Assembly: GCA_031394045.1 (NCBI GenBank)
Contig: JANMWN010000334.1
Coordinates: 1 to 13,536, forward strand
Reading direction: 5' to 3'
DNA length: 13,536 nucleotides
From: JANYIP01 sp031394045
GTDB taxonomy: Bacteria; Actinomycetota; Actinomycetes; Prado026
In this document: positions 5,943 to 12,794 of the stretch, piece after piece
Layout of the letters: each line of letters begins with the position of its first letter
How positions within the stretch are numbered: position 1 is the first letter of the stretch
Notes under the pieces: model-generated
Databases searched by the model: none
Told to the model about the DNA's origin: nothing
Seen by the model: only the letters and a program-made list of their open reading frames with translations
Position numbers and translations under genes: made by a program

Positions 5943-8711
5943 ATGAAGCAGCTCGGTGCATGGCTCGGCGTCGGCGCGCTCGCGCTCGGCATGGCGCTGG
6001 TGCTGCCCGGAACGGCCGGCGCGGCCCCGGTCGCGGTCGCGGCGGACAAGATGTGGCAGACGGACGGCCGGGTCGACTCGGTCACGTACTCCGCTGACGG
6101 CAAGACGCTGTACCTGGCCGGAATCTTCACCCACCTGTGCCCCGCCGGCCAGCCGGTCTGCGCAGGCACCGGCCCCTCGGACGTCGCGATCAGCTACCTC
6201 GCCGCGCTCGACGCGACCACGGGGGCGCCGATCATGACCTGGCGGCCGCAGCCGGACCGGGAGGTCGAGTCGCTCGCGCTCGGGCCGAACGGCACGCTCT
6301 ACGCCGGCGGCATGTTCGACCATGTCGGCGGGCAGGTGCACCACAAGATCGCCGTCCTGACCGCGGCGACCGGCGCCGTGAACGCGACCTGGAAGCCCGA
6401 CTTCAGCGCCGACGTGAAGTCGCTCGCCCTCTCGCCGGACAGCAGCATCCTGTATCTGGGCGGCAACTTCGTGACTGTCAACGGCGTCGCAAGGGCGCGG
6501 CTCGCCGCCGTCACGACGTACTCGGCTGCGACACCGGCGGCGACGCTGCTGCCCTGGGACCCGGAGCCCACCGGGTCGACCACGATCGACAAGGGCGTCC
6601 TGATCCCGACGACGATCAACAGCGTGGTAATACGTCCGACGGACGGCCAGGTCTACGCGGGTGGCATCTTCACCACCGTCGGCGGCCAGACCCGCAACAA
6701 CGTCGCCGCCCTCGGCCCGGCGAGCGGCAACGGGACGGGAGCGGCCGTCGCCGGGTTCAGCCTGAGCCCGGCGCTGACGTTCGTGACCCTCAACGTCACG
6801 ATGACGCGTGACGGGAGCACGCTGTTCGCCAACGGGCGCGGCCCCGGCGGCTTCGTCCGCGCCTACGAGAGCAGTACCGGCAAGCAGCTCTGGGCCAGGC
6901 GTTTCGACGGTGACGTCCAGGCGGCGGTCGCCACCGACACCCTGATCTATGTCGGTGGGCACTTCGACAACATCGCGATCGCGGGTACGTCGCTGCTGGA
7001 CCTGCGGCACCACATCGCCGCGCTCGACACGTCCACCGGACGCACCGACCTGTGGAACCCCACCGCCAACAGCGCCTTCGGCGTGTACGGCATGGCCTGG
7101 TCGCCCGGACACGTCGCGGCCGGCGGCGACTTCACCAAGATCCAGAACCTCGCGCACGAGGGGATCGCGCAGTTCTCCGGTACCGACGCGATCGCGCCCG
7201 CCGCCGTCACCAGCCTCACCGCGACCAGCACGGCCAAGGGCCGGGTCGACCTGCGCTGGAGCGCGGCCCCGGACGCGGACACGAGCACGCTGACCTACCG
7301 CATCTACCGGCGCACGGTCGGCGGGACCTTCGCGCTGGTCGACAGCGTGAGCGGACCGAACGCCACGACCGCGACGGGGCCACTGACGTACGCGGACACG
7401 ACCGGCAAGGTCGGCACGGCGTACGAGTACGCGACCCGCGTCGGCGACCCGGTGTTCCTCAGCGCCTTCGGCAACACGGCCGGGCCGGTGACGGTCGCGG
7501 GCGACCGGTCCGCTCCGGGCGTACCGACCGCGGTGACGGCCACCTCGCCGAGTCCCGGCAACGTCATCGTGGGCTGGACCGGGGGAGGGGACGGCGATGA
7601 CGCCACCCTCACCTACACGGTGTCGCGCAAGAGCGGCGCCACGTCCACCGACGTCGGTTCGGTCGTCGCCGCCGCGACGGGGGCGCAGACCTTCCACGAC
7701 ACGTCGACGGCGGGCGGCACGTTCACGTACACGGTGCGTGCGTCGGACGGGACCTTCACCAGCGCACCGAGCGCACCCTCGGTGAGCGTGGTCATCAAGG
7801 CCGACCCCGGAAGGCCGACCGTGCCAGGGGGAGTGGCCGTGACCAGCCCCGCCGCGAACACGGTCATCCTGACGTGGCACCCGAGCACCGACGCAGAGCA
7901 GACCGCGGCGCAGCTCAGCTACGTGGTGTCGCGCAAGCTCAAGACGGCGTCCGGCAGCGGGGTGGGCATCGCGACGACGTCGCCCGGAGCCACCAGTTTC
8001 ACCGACTCGTCGAGCAGCACGCTGCCTGCCCTACCGGGGAAGGCATACACCTACTACGTCGCGGCCACCGACGGTCCGAACACGAGCGCGAAGAGCACTG
8101 GCGTCACGGTTACGGTCGCCAGCTCGCTGTTCACCGACCCGATGACCAGCCTCGCCGCGTGGACGTTGCCGGTGACCTCGGGCGGTGTGAGCCTCGACCC
8201 CTCGAAGGGGCACGCGGCGGCACCCAGCGCGCGGATCACCGGCCAGGTCACGGCTCGTACGTACGGGTACGCGACCCGAGCGCTCGGCGGCTCCTACCGG
8301 ACCGTCTGCGTCCAGGAGTGGGTGTCCTTCACCGCGTACGACACGACGAGCGGCAACTCCAAGACGACGCTGATGCGGGTCTTCAGCAGCGCAGGCAACG
8401 ACATCGCGCGCCTCTATGTCGACAACAAGGGGCTCCTGTGGATCCGCGGTGACTGGGGGAGCTCGCCGAACATCACCAAGACCACGGTGCCCACCGACGG
8501 CAGCTGGCACTCGGCCCAGCTCTGCGTGACGTCGACCCTGGCCGGCAGCGATGGCAGCCTGTCGGCGCTGTGGGACGGCAACAGCCTCGGCACAGTCACC
8601 GGTGTCGACAACTCGACCGACCCGCTGGCGTCCATCGACATCGGCGAACGGGACCCGTCGAGCTTCGGCTTCGCAGTCGACGACGTCAGCGTGGGCACCA
8701 GCCAGCGCTAG
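5943..8711 (+). CDS. Secreted multidomain protein: propeller-like repeats, three FN3-like domains, LamG-like C-terminus
   Basis: A 922-aa exported protein. The signal peptide is MKQLGAWLGVGALALGMALV plus LPGTAGA, with likely cleavage after about residue 27. Residues 36-416 contain about seven repeats built on LYxGGxF, for example LYLAGIF (57), LYAGGMF (119), LYLGGNF (170), VYAGGIF (237), LFANGRG (294), IYVGGHF (335) and VAAGGDF (391), each followed by a segment like AALDxxTGxxxxW. This suggests a seven-bladed beta-propeller (DUF5122/PQQ-like). Fibronectin-III-like domains follow at about 419-518, 526-618 and 627-727. The C-terminus (728-922), with paired Cys789/Cys861 and DDVSVG near the end, looks like a concanavalin/LamG sandwich. 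No sortase motif or membrane anchor is seen. The ATG at 5943 is chosen for its GGGGAGAG site. Likely role is binding or processing an extracellular polymer, but no catalytic residues are identified. Confidence 0.88.
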   Translation: MKQLGAWLGVGALALGMALVLPGTAGAAPVAVAADKMWQTDGRVDSVTYSADGKTLYLAGIFTHLCPAGQPVCAGTGPSDVAISYLAALDATTGAPIMTWRPQPDREVESLALGPNGTLYAGGMFDHVGGQVHHKIAVLTAATGAVNATWKPDFSADVKSLALSPDSSILYLGGNFVTVNGVARARLAAVTTYSAATPAATLLPWDPEPTGSTTIDKGVLIPTTINSVVIRPTDGQVYAGGIFTTVGGQTRNNVAALGPASGNGTGAAVAGFSLSPALTFVTLNVTMTRDGSTLFANGRGPGGFVRAYESSTGKQLWARRFDGDVQAAVATDTLIYVGGHFDNIAIAGTSLLDLRHHIAALDTSTGRTDLWNPTANSAFGVYGMAWSPGHVAAGGDFTKIQNLAHEGIAQFSGTDAIAPAAVTSLTATSTAKGRVDLRWSAAPDADTSTLTYRIYRRTVGGTFALVDSVSGPNATTATGPLTYADTTGKVGTAYEYATRVGDPVFLSAFGNTAGPVTVAGDRSAPGVPTAVTATSPSPGNVIVGWTGGGDGDDATLTYTVSRKSGATSTDVGSVVAAATGAQTFHDTSTAGGTFTYTVRASDGTFTSAPSAPSVSVVIKADPGRPTVPGGVAVTSPAANTVILTWHPSTDAEQTAAQLSYVVSRKLKTASGSGVGIATTSPGATSFTDSSSSTLPALPGKAYTYYVAATDGPNTSAKSTGVTVTVASSLFTDPMTSLAAWTLPVTSGGVSLDPSKGHAAAPSARITGQVTARTYGYATRALGGSYRTVCVQEWVSFTAYDTTSGNSKTTLMRVFSSAGNDIARLYVDNKGLLWIRGDWGSSPNITKTTVPTDGSWHSAQLCVTSTLAGSDGSLSALWDGNSLGTVTGVDNSTDPLASIDIGERDPSSFGFAVDDVSVGTSQR

Positions 8712-8732
8712 CCGGGCCGTCCGGGCGTCGGG

Positions 8733-8738
8733 CATAGT
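8733..8738 (+). promoter_or_regulatory. -10-like element for leaderless DinB-like transcript
   Basis: CATAGT differs from the TANNNT pattern only at its first base and ends 8 nt before ATG 8746. That would start the transcript at this codon. No ribosome-binding site precedes either candidate ATG (8740 or 8746). The element lies in the 34-bp gap after the secreted protein gene. Confidence 0.4.
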
Positions 8739-8745
8739 GATGCGC

Positions 8746-9213
8746 ATGCGCCCCGAGGAGCTCGAGTCCGCGTACATCACCTTCGTACGTGAGCTCCGGG
8801 ACGGGGACTTCGACCGCGCTGGCAACGGCTGGTCGGCCGAGCACGTTGCCGCGCACGTGGCGCTGAACAACGACCTCTTCACGTCGGCGGTCCGCGACGT
8901 CCTGGCCAGCGGCCCTGCCGGCTACGACAACCGCAGCGCCGTCGACCTCGACCTGCTGACCGCGTACGCGTCCAAGTTCGAGAACCTGGGCGACCTCGCC
9001 GACGACGTCGCGCGGTCGGCAACCGACCTGTCCGTCGCGTACGGGGACCTGCTGGCCGCGGAGGCGGACACCGAGATCCCGATCGTCATCCACCACGACG
9101 GGCACGTGGTGCGCGACGGCCCGGGGTCTCTGGCCGAGCTGATCGTGGGCAACGCGACGTACCACCTGTCCATGCAGCTGGACCATCTCCTCGCGCTGCG
9201 CCCCTCGCGTTGA
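8746..9213 (+). CDS. DinB-like / maleylpyruvate-isomerase-type four-helix protein
   Basis: A 155-aa protein resembling the DinB/YfiT/mycothiol-dependent isomerase four-helix-bundle superfamily. In these proteins a helix-2 histidine and C-terminal helix residues usually bind a metal, and many act in thiol-dependent transfer reactions. Here GWSAEHVAAHVALNNDLF (28-45) is the helix-2 block (His33, His37). The last helix reads YHLSMQLDHL (139-148) with His140 and His147, not a clean HxxxH, so metal binding is uncertain. Two ATGs six nt apart are possible (8740 and 8746); I prefer 8746 because CATAGT at 8733-8738 places a leaderless start there. Its TGA stop overlaps the TTG start of the TMEM175-like gene by 4 nt, implying coupled translation. 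Fold assignment is moderate, reaction unknown. Confidence 0.72.
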   Translation: MRPEELESAYITFVRELRDGDFDRAGNGWSAEHVAAHVALNNDLFTSAVRDVLASGPAGYDNRSAVDLDLLTAYASKFENLGDLADDVARSATDLSVAYGDLLAAEADTEIPIVIHHDGHVVRDGPGSLAELIVGNATYHLSMQLDHLLALRPSR

Positions 9214-9866
9214 GCACCCGGCTCGCCGAGAGCAACCGCGTCGAGGCCTTCAGCGACGGCGTCTTCGCGATCGCCCTCACGTTGCTGGTACTGGACCTGC
9301 ACGCACCTCAGGGGGAGTCCGGGCACTTCGCGCGGGCGCTGCTCGACCAGTGGCAGTCGTACGCCGCCTTCCTGGCCGCCTTCTTGAACATCAGTGCCAT
9401 CTGGCTCAGCCACCACGACCTGTTCACCCGGGTCCGCCGGGTCGACACCAAGCTGATGTGCGCGAACCTGACGCTGCTGCTGATCACCTCGCTGTTCCCG
9501 TTCCCGGCCGCGGTGATCTCGGCGTCGATGCGCGAGGGGGACCGTTCCGACCAGATCAGCGCAGCGCTGCTCTACGCACTCGTCGGGTTCCTGCTGCCGC
9601 TTGCCTGGATCTGGGTGTACGTATACCTGGCGCGCTCGCCGCAGCTGCTCACCGATCCCGGCGAGGTCGAGTACATGCGCCGTGGTGCGCGGCGGTCGTG
9701 CGTCAGCCTCGTCGTGTACCCGCTGGCTGCTGCCTTGGCGTTCGTCGAGCCCGTGCTCGCACTCGTCGCCTACGTCCTGGTGCCGTTCTACTTCATCCTG
9801 TCGCTGGCCTGGCTCCCGGCTGCCCAGGGGGAGACTGCAGAGCATGAGGAGAACCAGGCGAATTGA
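9210..9866 (+). CDS. TMEM175-family (DUF1211) integral membrane protein, probable potassium channel
   Basis: A 218-aa protein with six predicted membrane segments (about 12-30, 50-66, 83-105, 117-140, 163-180, 182-203). The N-terminal RVEAFSDGVFAIALTLLVLDL region (10-30, FSD at 14-16) is the signature of the TMEM175 family, in which bacterial members form tetrameric potassium-selective channels with the first helix lining the pore. IWLSHHDLF (64-72) is the second conserved block. The C-terminal tail is charged and cytoplasmic. The start is TTG 9210: it is the only start just ahead of the FSD motif and forms a TTGA overlap with the upstream stop, so expression probably relies on reinitiation after the DinB-like gene. 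Family assignment is strong. Channel activity is known for relatives and not shown here. Confidence 0.88.
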   Translation: MSTRLAESNRVEAFSDGVFAIALTLLVLDLHAPQGESGHFARALLDQWQSYAAFLAAFLNISAIWLSHHDLFTRVRRVDTKLMCANLTLLLITSLFPFPAAVISASMREGDRSDQISAALLYALVGFLLPLAWIWVYVYLARSPQLLTDPGEVEYMRRGARRSCVSLVVYPLAAALAFVEPVLALVAYVLVPFYFILSLAWLPAAQGETAEHEENQAN

Positions 9867-9913
9867 CATAATGTAACTTATCGGCACTTACTTGAGAGGG
9901 GCTCAGGGACGGG
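9863..9913 (+). promoter_or_regulatory. AT-rich promoter/operator patch upstream of GNAT gene
   Basis: TTGACA at 9863-9868 is a perfect -35 hexamer and overlaps the TMEM175 stop codon. A TTACTT (9888-9893) or similar TA-rich hexamer lies about 19 bp further on, a weak -10 with long spacing. Between them ATAA-N6-TTAT (9868-9881) is an imperfect dyad with a matching central TA, a possible repressor site across the spacer. This is one of only a few AT-rich spots in the window. The GNAT start at 9914 follows. Confidence 0.45.
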
Positions 9914-10432
9914 GTGGAGGCGGTGATCAGGGTCCAGCGCCTGGGTGCGGACCAGTGGGAGTCCTACCGGCAGGTCCGGCTGGCCGCGCTGACCGACTCT
10001 CCCGAGGCGTACGCGTCGACGCTGGAGCGCGAACAGGTGTTCGACGAGTGGACCTGGCGGTCGCGGCTGAGCGAGAACGGCACGTTCCTGGCGACCCGGC
10101 ACGGGGTCGTCGCGGGTACGGCGACCGGCTTGTTTCCCGGCGAGCAGAGCTCCCCCGGCGAGCAGGGCGGCGCGACGACGCGCGATCGGATGCTCGTGGC
10201 GATGTGGGTGCTCCCCGACCACCGTGGGACCGGGGTGGCGCAGGCTTTGGTGGAGGCGGTGGTGGGCTGGGCCCGCGAGGACGGCGCCGAGCGCGTGCTG
10301 CTGTCGGTGGTCGACACCAACGAGGTCGGGAGAAGGCTGTACGAGCGGATGGGTTTCGCTCTCACCGGGCGCGCGGAGCCATTGGCCCGTGACCTGAGCA
10401 GGTCCGAGCTGGAGTTGCAGCTGCGGCTATGA
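9914..10432 (+). CDS. GNAT-family N-acetyltransferase
   Basis: A 172-aa Gcn5-related acetyltransferase that transfers acetyl from acetyl-CoA to an unknown amine. The N-terminal half (RVQRLGADQWESYRQVRLAALTDSPEAYAS) is typical of small-molecule or RimI-like GNATs. Motif A is MWVLPDHRGTGVAQALVEAV (97-116), with the R-G-x-G-x-A pyrophosphate loop at Arg104-Ala109. Motif B is LSVVDTNEVGRRLYERMGFALTG (130-152). Residues 75-86 contain a doubled PGEQ unit (PGEQSS then PGEQGG) from an 18-bp offset duplication, in the loop before motif A. GTG 9914 is preceded by AGGGAC; GTG 9923 is an alternative start three codons on, but GGAGG there is too close. The preceding AT-rich patch probably carries its promoter. 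The gap to the next gene is 34 nt. Confidence 0.88.
   Translation: MEAVIRVQRLGADQWESYRQVRLAALTDSPEAYASTLEREQVFDEWTWRSRLSENGTFLATRHGVVAGTATGLFPGEQSSPGEQGGATTRDRMLVAMWVLPDHRGTGVAQALVEAVVGWAREDGAERVLLSVVDTNEVGRRLYERMGFALTGRAEPLARDLSRSELELQLRL
10136..10165 (+). repeat. Short in-frame direct repeat in GNAT gene
   Basis: CCCGGCGAGCAG occurs at 10136-10147 and again at 10154-10165, offset by 18 nt (six codons). It encodes PGEQ twice in a loop before the acetyl-CoA motif. It looks like a small tandem duplication by slippage, unlikely to affect the core fold. Confidence 0.6.
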
Positions 10433-10454
10433 GCCGGAGCAGTCACGGGTACGG

Positions 10455-10460
10455 CAGAGT
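10455..10460 (+). promoter_or_regulatory. -10-like element for leaderless GDPD transcript
   Basis: CAGAGT matches TANNNT except at the first base and ends 7 nt before the GTG at 10467, which has no ribosome-binding site upstream. This is the same arrangement as at several other starts in the window. No -35 is recognised, so the call is weak alone. Confidence 0.3.
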
Positions 10461-10466
10461 AGGCAC

Positions 10467-11255
10467 GTGCAGGCCGCGCGACACCCGTTCCTCGACCACG
10501 ACGGGCCGCTGCCCATCGTCCATCGCGGGGGCGCCGGCGAGGCGCACGAGAACTCGATGGCCGCCTTCCAGAGGGCGGTCGACCTCGGGTACTCCTACGT
10601 CGAGACCGACGTCCAGGCCACCGCCGACGGGGTCCTGCTGGCCTTCCACGACGGGAGCCTCTCCCGCGTCACCGACCGTACGGGGCGGATCTGCGAGCTG
10701 ACGTACGCCGAGGTAGCCAAGGCCAGGATCGGTGGCGAGGAGCCGATCCCGCTCCTGATCGACCTGCTCACCACGTTTCCGGGCGTGCGCTTCAACATCG
10801 ACTCCAAGCACCCGGCCACCCTGCGCCCACTGGTCGACGTCCTGACGCGTACACGAGCGCTCGACCGCGTCTGCCTGGCGTCGTTCAGCGACCGTCGGCT
10901 GGACTTCCTGCGCACCGCGCTCGGTCCCGGCATGTGCTCCTCGCTGGGGCCGCGCGAGGTGGCCCGGCTGACCGCCGCCTCGCTGCCCGGACCCCTCGGT
11001 CGATGGCGGCGGCCGCAGTTCGCGTCGACTGCGCTGTGCGTGCAGGTGCCGCCCGGCGCCGGGCCGCTCCCCCTCGTCACCCGGCGTTTCGTTGAGACCA
11101 GCCATCGCCTCGGGCTGGTCGTCCACGTCTGGACGCTGGACGACGCGAACCAGATCGACCACGTGCTCGACCTCGGCGTCGACGGCGTCATGACGGACCG
11201 GCCGGAGGTGCTCCGCGACGTGCTGCTCCGGCGGGGCCAGTGGCACAGTGAGTGA
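10467..11255 (+). CDS. Glycerophosphodiester phosphodiesterase
   Basis: A 262-aa GDPD-family TIM-barrel enzyme that hydrolyses glycerophosphodiesters to glycerol-3-phosphate and an alcohol. Catalytic and metal residues are visible: HRGGAGEAHENS (19-30, catalytic His19, Glu28 and Asn29), ETDVQ (46-50, metal ligands Glu46 and Asp48), FHDGSLSRVTDRTG (60-73, second catalytic His61), and the C-terminal VHVWTLDD (219-226) and GVDGVMTDRPEVL (237-249). There is no signal peptide, so it acts in the cytoplasm, probably in phospholipid turnover or phosphate recovery. Length is normal for the bacterial family. The GTG at 10467 has no clear ribosome-binding site and may be leaderless. Its stop is followed at once by the MFS transporter gene, so the two are likely co-expressed. 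Confidence 0.93.
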   Translation: MQAARHPFLDHDGPLPIVHRGGAGEAHENSMAAFQRAVDLGYSYVETDVQATADGVLLAFHDGSLSRVTDRTGRICELTYAEVAKARIGGEEPIPLLIDLLTTFPGVRFNIDSKHPATLRPLVDVLTRTRALDRVCLASFSDRRLDFLRTALGPGMCSSLGPREVARLTAASLPGPLGRWRRPQFASTALCVQVPPGAGPLPLVTRRFVETSHRLGLVVHVWTLDDANQIDHVLDLGVDGVMTDRPEVLRDVLLRRGQWHSE

Positions 11256-11262
11256 GGCGCAC

Positions 11263-12588
11263 GTGAGCCGGAGCAGCGACGAGCAGCGGGGCTGGTACTT
11301 CTACGACTGGGCCAGCTCGACCTTCTCGACCACGGTCGTGTCGGTCTTCCTCGGCCCATACCTAACCGACATCACGAAGGCGGCGGCCGACCCCGACGGC
11401 TTCGTGCACGTGCTCGGCATCCCGATCAGGGCCACGGCGTGGTTCACCGCGCTCGTCTTCGTCTCCGTGGCGCTGCAGGTCATGGTGCTCCCGCTCGTCG
11501 GCGCCCTCGCGGACCGGACCAGGAGCAAGCGACGGATGCTGGCCGCCTTCGCGTACATCGGCGCGCTGGCCACGATGCTGCTGGTCTTCTTGCGGGACGA
11601 GCGGTTCCTGCTCGGCGGGCTGCTCTTCGTGGTCGCCAACGTGGCCCTCGGCGCCTCGGTCGTGGTCTACAACTCGTTCCTGCCCGACATCGCCGCGCCC
11701 GACGAGCGGGACGCGGTCTCCTCGCGCGGCTGGGCGCTCGGCTACCTGGGCGGGGCGATCCTGCTGACCGGCAACCTCGTCGTCTACGGCGCCCGTCACT
11801 CGCTCGGGCTCTCGGACGGTGCGGCCGTACGCATCTGCCTGGTCTCCGCCGGGGTGTGGTGGGCGGTGTTCACGATCGTCCCGTTGCGCGCCCTGCGCGA
11901 CCGCCCGCCCCGGCACGTGGTGGTGGCCGGCGGGTCAGGGCCGCTCGCAGCTGGCCTCCGCCAGCTCGCCGAGACCTTGCGCGAGCTGCGCGGCTTCCGG
12001 GAGTCCTTGCTGTTCCTGATCGCCTTCCTGCTGTACAACGACGGAATCCAGGCGGCGATCTCGTTCGCGGCGACGTACGGGCACGAGGAGCTCGGGCTCG
12101 AGCAGGGCACCCTCGCGAGCGCGATCCTGCTCGTGCAGTTCGTGGCCTTCGGCGGTGGGCTGGCCCTCGGCCGGCTCGCCGCGCGGCGGGGGGCGAAGCG
12201 GACGATCATGGCCTCGCTGGTGGTATGGACGCTGGTGGTGGCCGTCGCGGCGGTCCTGCCGGCCGGCCGCCCGGTGCTGTTCTACCTGCTGGCCGTGGTG
12301 ATCGGCCTGGTCCTGGGCGGCAGCCAGGCGCTGTCCCGGTCGCTGTTCTCCCAGCTGATCCCGGCCGGCCGTGAGGCGGAGTACTACGGCCTGTACGAGA
12401 TCAGCAACAGCGCCACGTCGGCGATCGGCGCCCTGCTGATCTTTGTCACCTTGCAGGTCACCGGCTCCTACCGGCTGGCCATCGCCGCGCTCGTCGTCTT
12501 CTTCGTCGTCGGCTACGCGCTGCTGGCCAAGGTCGACGTCGAGCGCGGGATCCGGGCCGTGGGCAACGAGGTCCCCCACCTGCTCTGA
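11263..12588 (+). CDS. MFS transporter, UMF1/Atg22-like
   Basis: A 441-aa major facilitator superfamily permease with about twelve hydrophobic helices. GWYFYDWASSTFSTT near the N-terminus is the hallmark of the UMF1 (Atg22-like) family, and YNSFLPDIAAPDERDA is its second signature. GALADRTRSKRRML after helix 2 is MFS motif A. Fungal Atg22 exports amino acids from the vacuole; bacterial substrates are not established. I chose GTG 11263 because GAGG at 11254-11257 sits five nt upstream. GTG 11248, which would overlap the GDPD stop by 8 nt and give 446 aa, is the alternative. Contiguity with the GDPD gene suggests an operon, and export or import of a phospholipid breakdown product is a speculative link. 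It ends in a hairpin that begins within the stop codon. Confidence 0.9.
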   Translation: MSRSSDEQRGWYFYDWASSTFSTTVVSVFLGPYLTDITKAAADPDGFVHVLGIPIRATAWFTALVFVSVALQVMVLPLVGALADRTRSKRRMLAAFAYIGALATMLLVFLRDERFLLGGLLFVVANVALGASVVVYNSFLPDIAAPDERDAVSSRGWALGYLGGAILLTGNLVVYGARHSLGLSDGAAVRICLVSAGVWWAVFTIVPLRALRDRPPRHVVVAGGSGPLAAGLRQLAETLRELRGFRESLLFLIAFLLYNDGIQAAISFAATYGHEELGLEQGTLASAILLVQFVAFGGGLALGRLAARRGAKRTIMASLVVWTLVVAVAAVLPAGRPVLFYLLAVVIGLVLGGSQALSRSLFSQLIPAGREAEYYGLYEISNSATSAIGALLIFVTLQVTGSYRLAIAALVVFFVVGYALLAKVDVERGIRAVGNEVPHLL

Positions 12589-12607
12589 GCGGATTCTTCG
12601 TCCGCTC
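12587..12607 (+). terminator. Hairpin after the MFS transporter gene
   Basis: GAGCGGA (12587-12593) and TCCGCTC (12601-12607) form a perfect 7-bp stem with a 7-nt loop, beginning inside the transporter's TGA stop. There is no T-run after it, so it may be an actinobacterial U-less terminator. Its right arm overlaps the first unit of the 11-bp repeats, so the two features could interfere. Confidence 0.5.
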
Positions 12608-12634
12608 TGGGCTTGCTCTCAGGCCGCTCTCAGG
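12604..12634 (+). promoter_or_regulatory. Three 11-bp-spaced direct repeats, possible response-regulator site
   Basis: GCTCTCAGG at 12615-12623 is repeated exactly at 12626-12634, and a degenerate GCTCTGGGC unit precedes it at 12604. All three share GCTCT with an exact 11-bp period. One-turn spacing of direct repeats is the usual pattern for OmpR/PhoB-family response regulators, and CTCAG-containing repeats recall mycobacterial MprA-type sites. The array lies about 85 bp upstream of the sigma-R-like promoter of rbpA. The regulator is inferred only. Confidence 0.45.
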
Positions 12635-12717
12635 TCCCGACGCGAAGGTGCTCGCAGCGAGAGTGAACCTGAACGGCCCTTCATGCGTCTGTGTAGGTGT
12701 GGGACGGCTTCCAACGG

Positions 12718-12743
12718 GGAATCCTTCCCATCTCTCGTTCGTT
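12718..12743 (+). promoter_or_regulatory. rbpA: Sigma-R/SigH-type promoter of rbpA
   Basis: GGAAT at 12718-12722 and GTT at 12741-12743 are separated by exactly 18 nt, an exact match to the GGAAT-N18-GTT consensus of the thiol-oxidative-stress sigma factors (SigR in Streptomyces, SigH in mycobacteria). Expected transcription start is near 12750, giving a leader of about 45 nt before the rbpA ATG. In Streptomyces coelicolor rbpA is a known SigR target, which supports the assignment. Confidence 0.8.
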
Positions 12744-12794
12744 GAGCGGGTACGAGCCGCAGTGTCCGTTGGGGCTCGCGGCTGAAGGGTGGAC

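Noticed and set aside
5910..7880. Very long minus-strand open frame (656 codons) opposite the secreted repeat protein
   Set aside because: Its translation is Arg/Gly/Val-rich without recognisable domains, and it mirrors a plus-strand gene with a signal peptide and clear domains. Long antisense frames are expected at this GC content.
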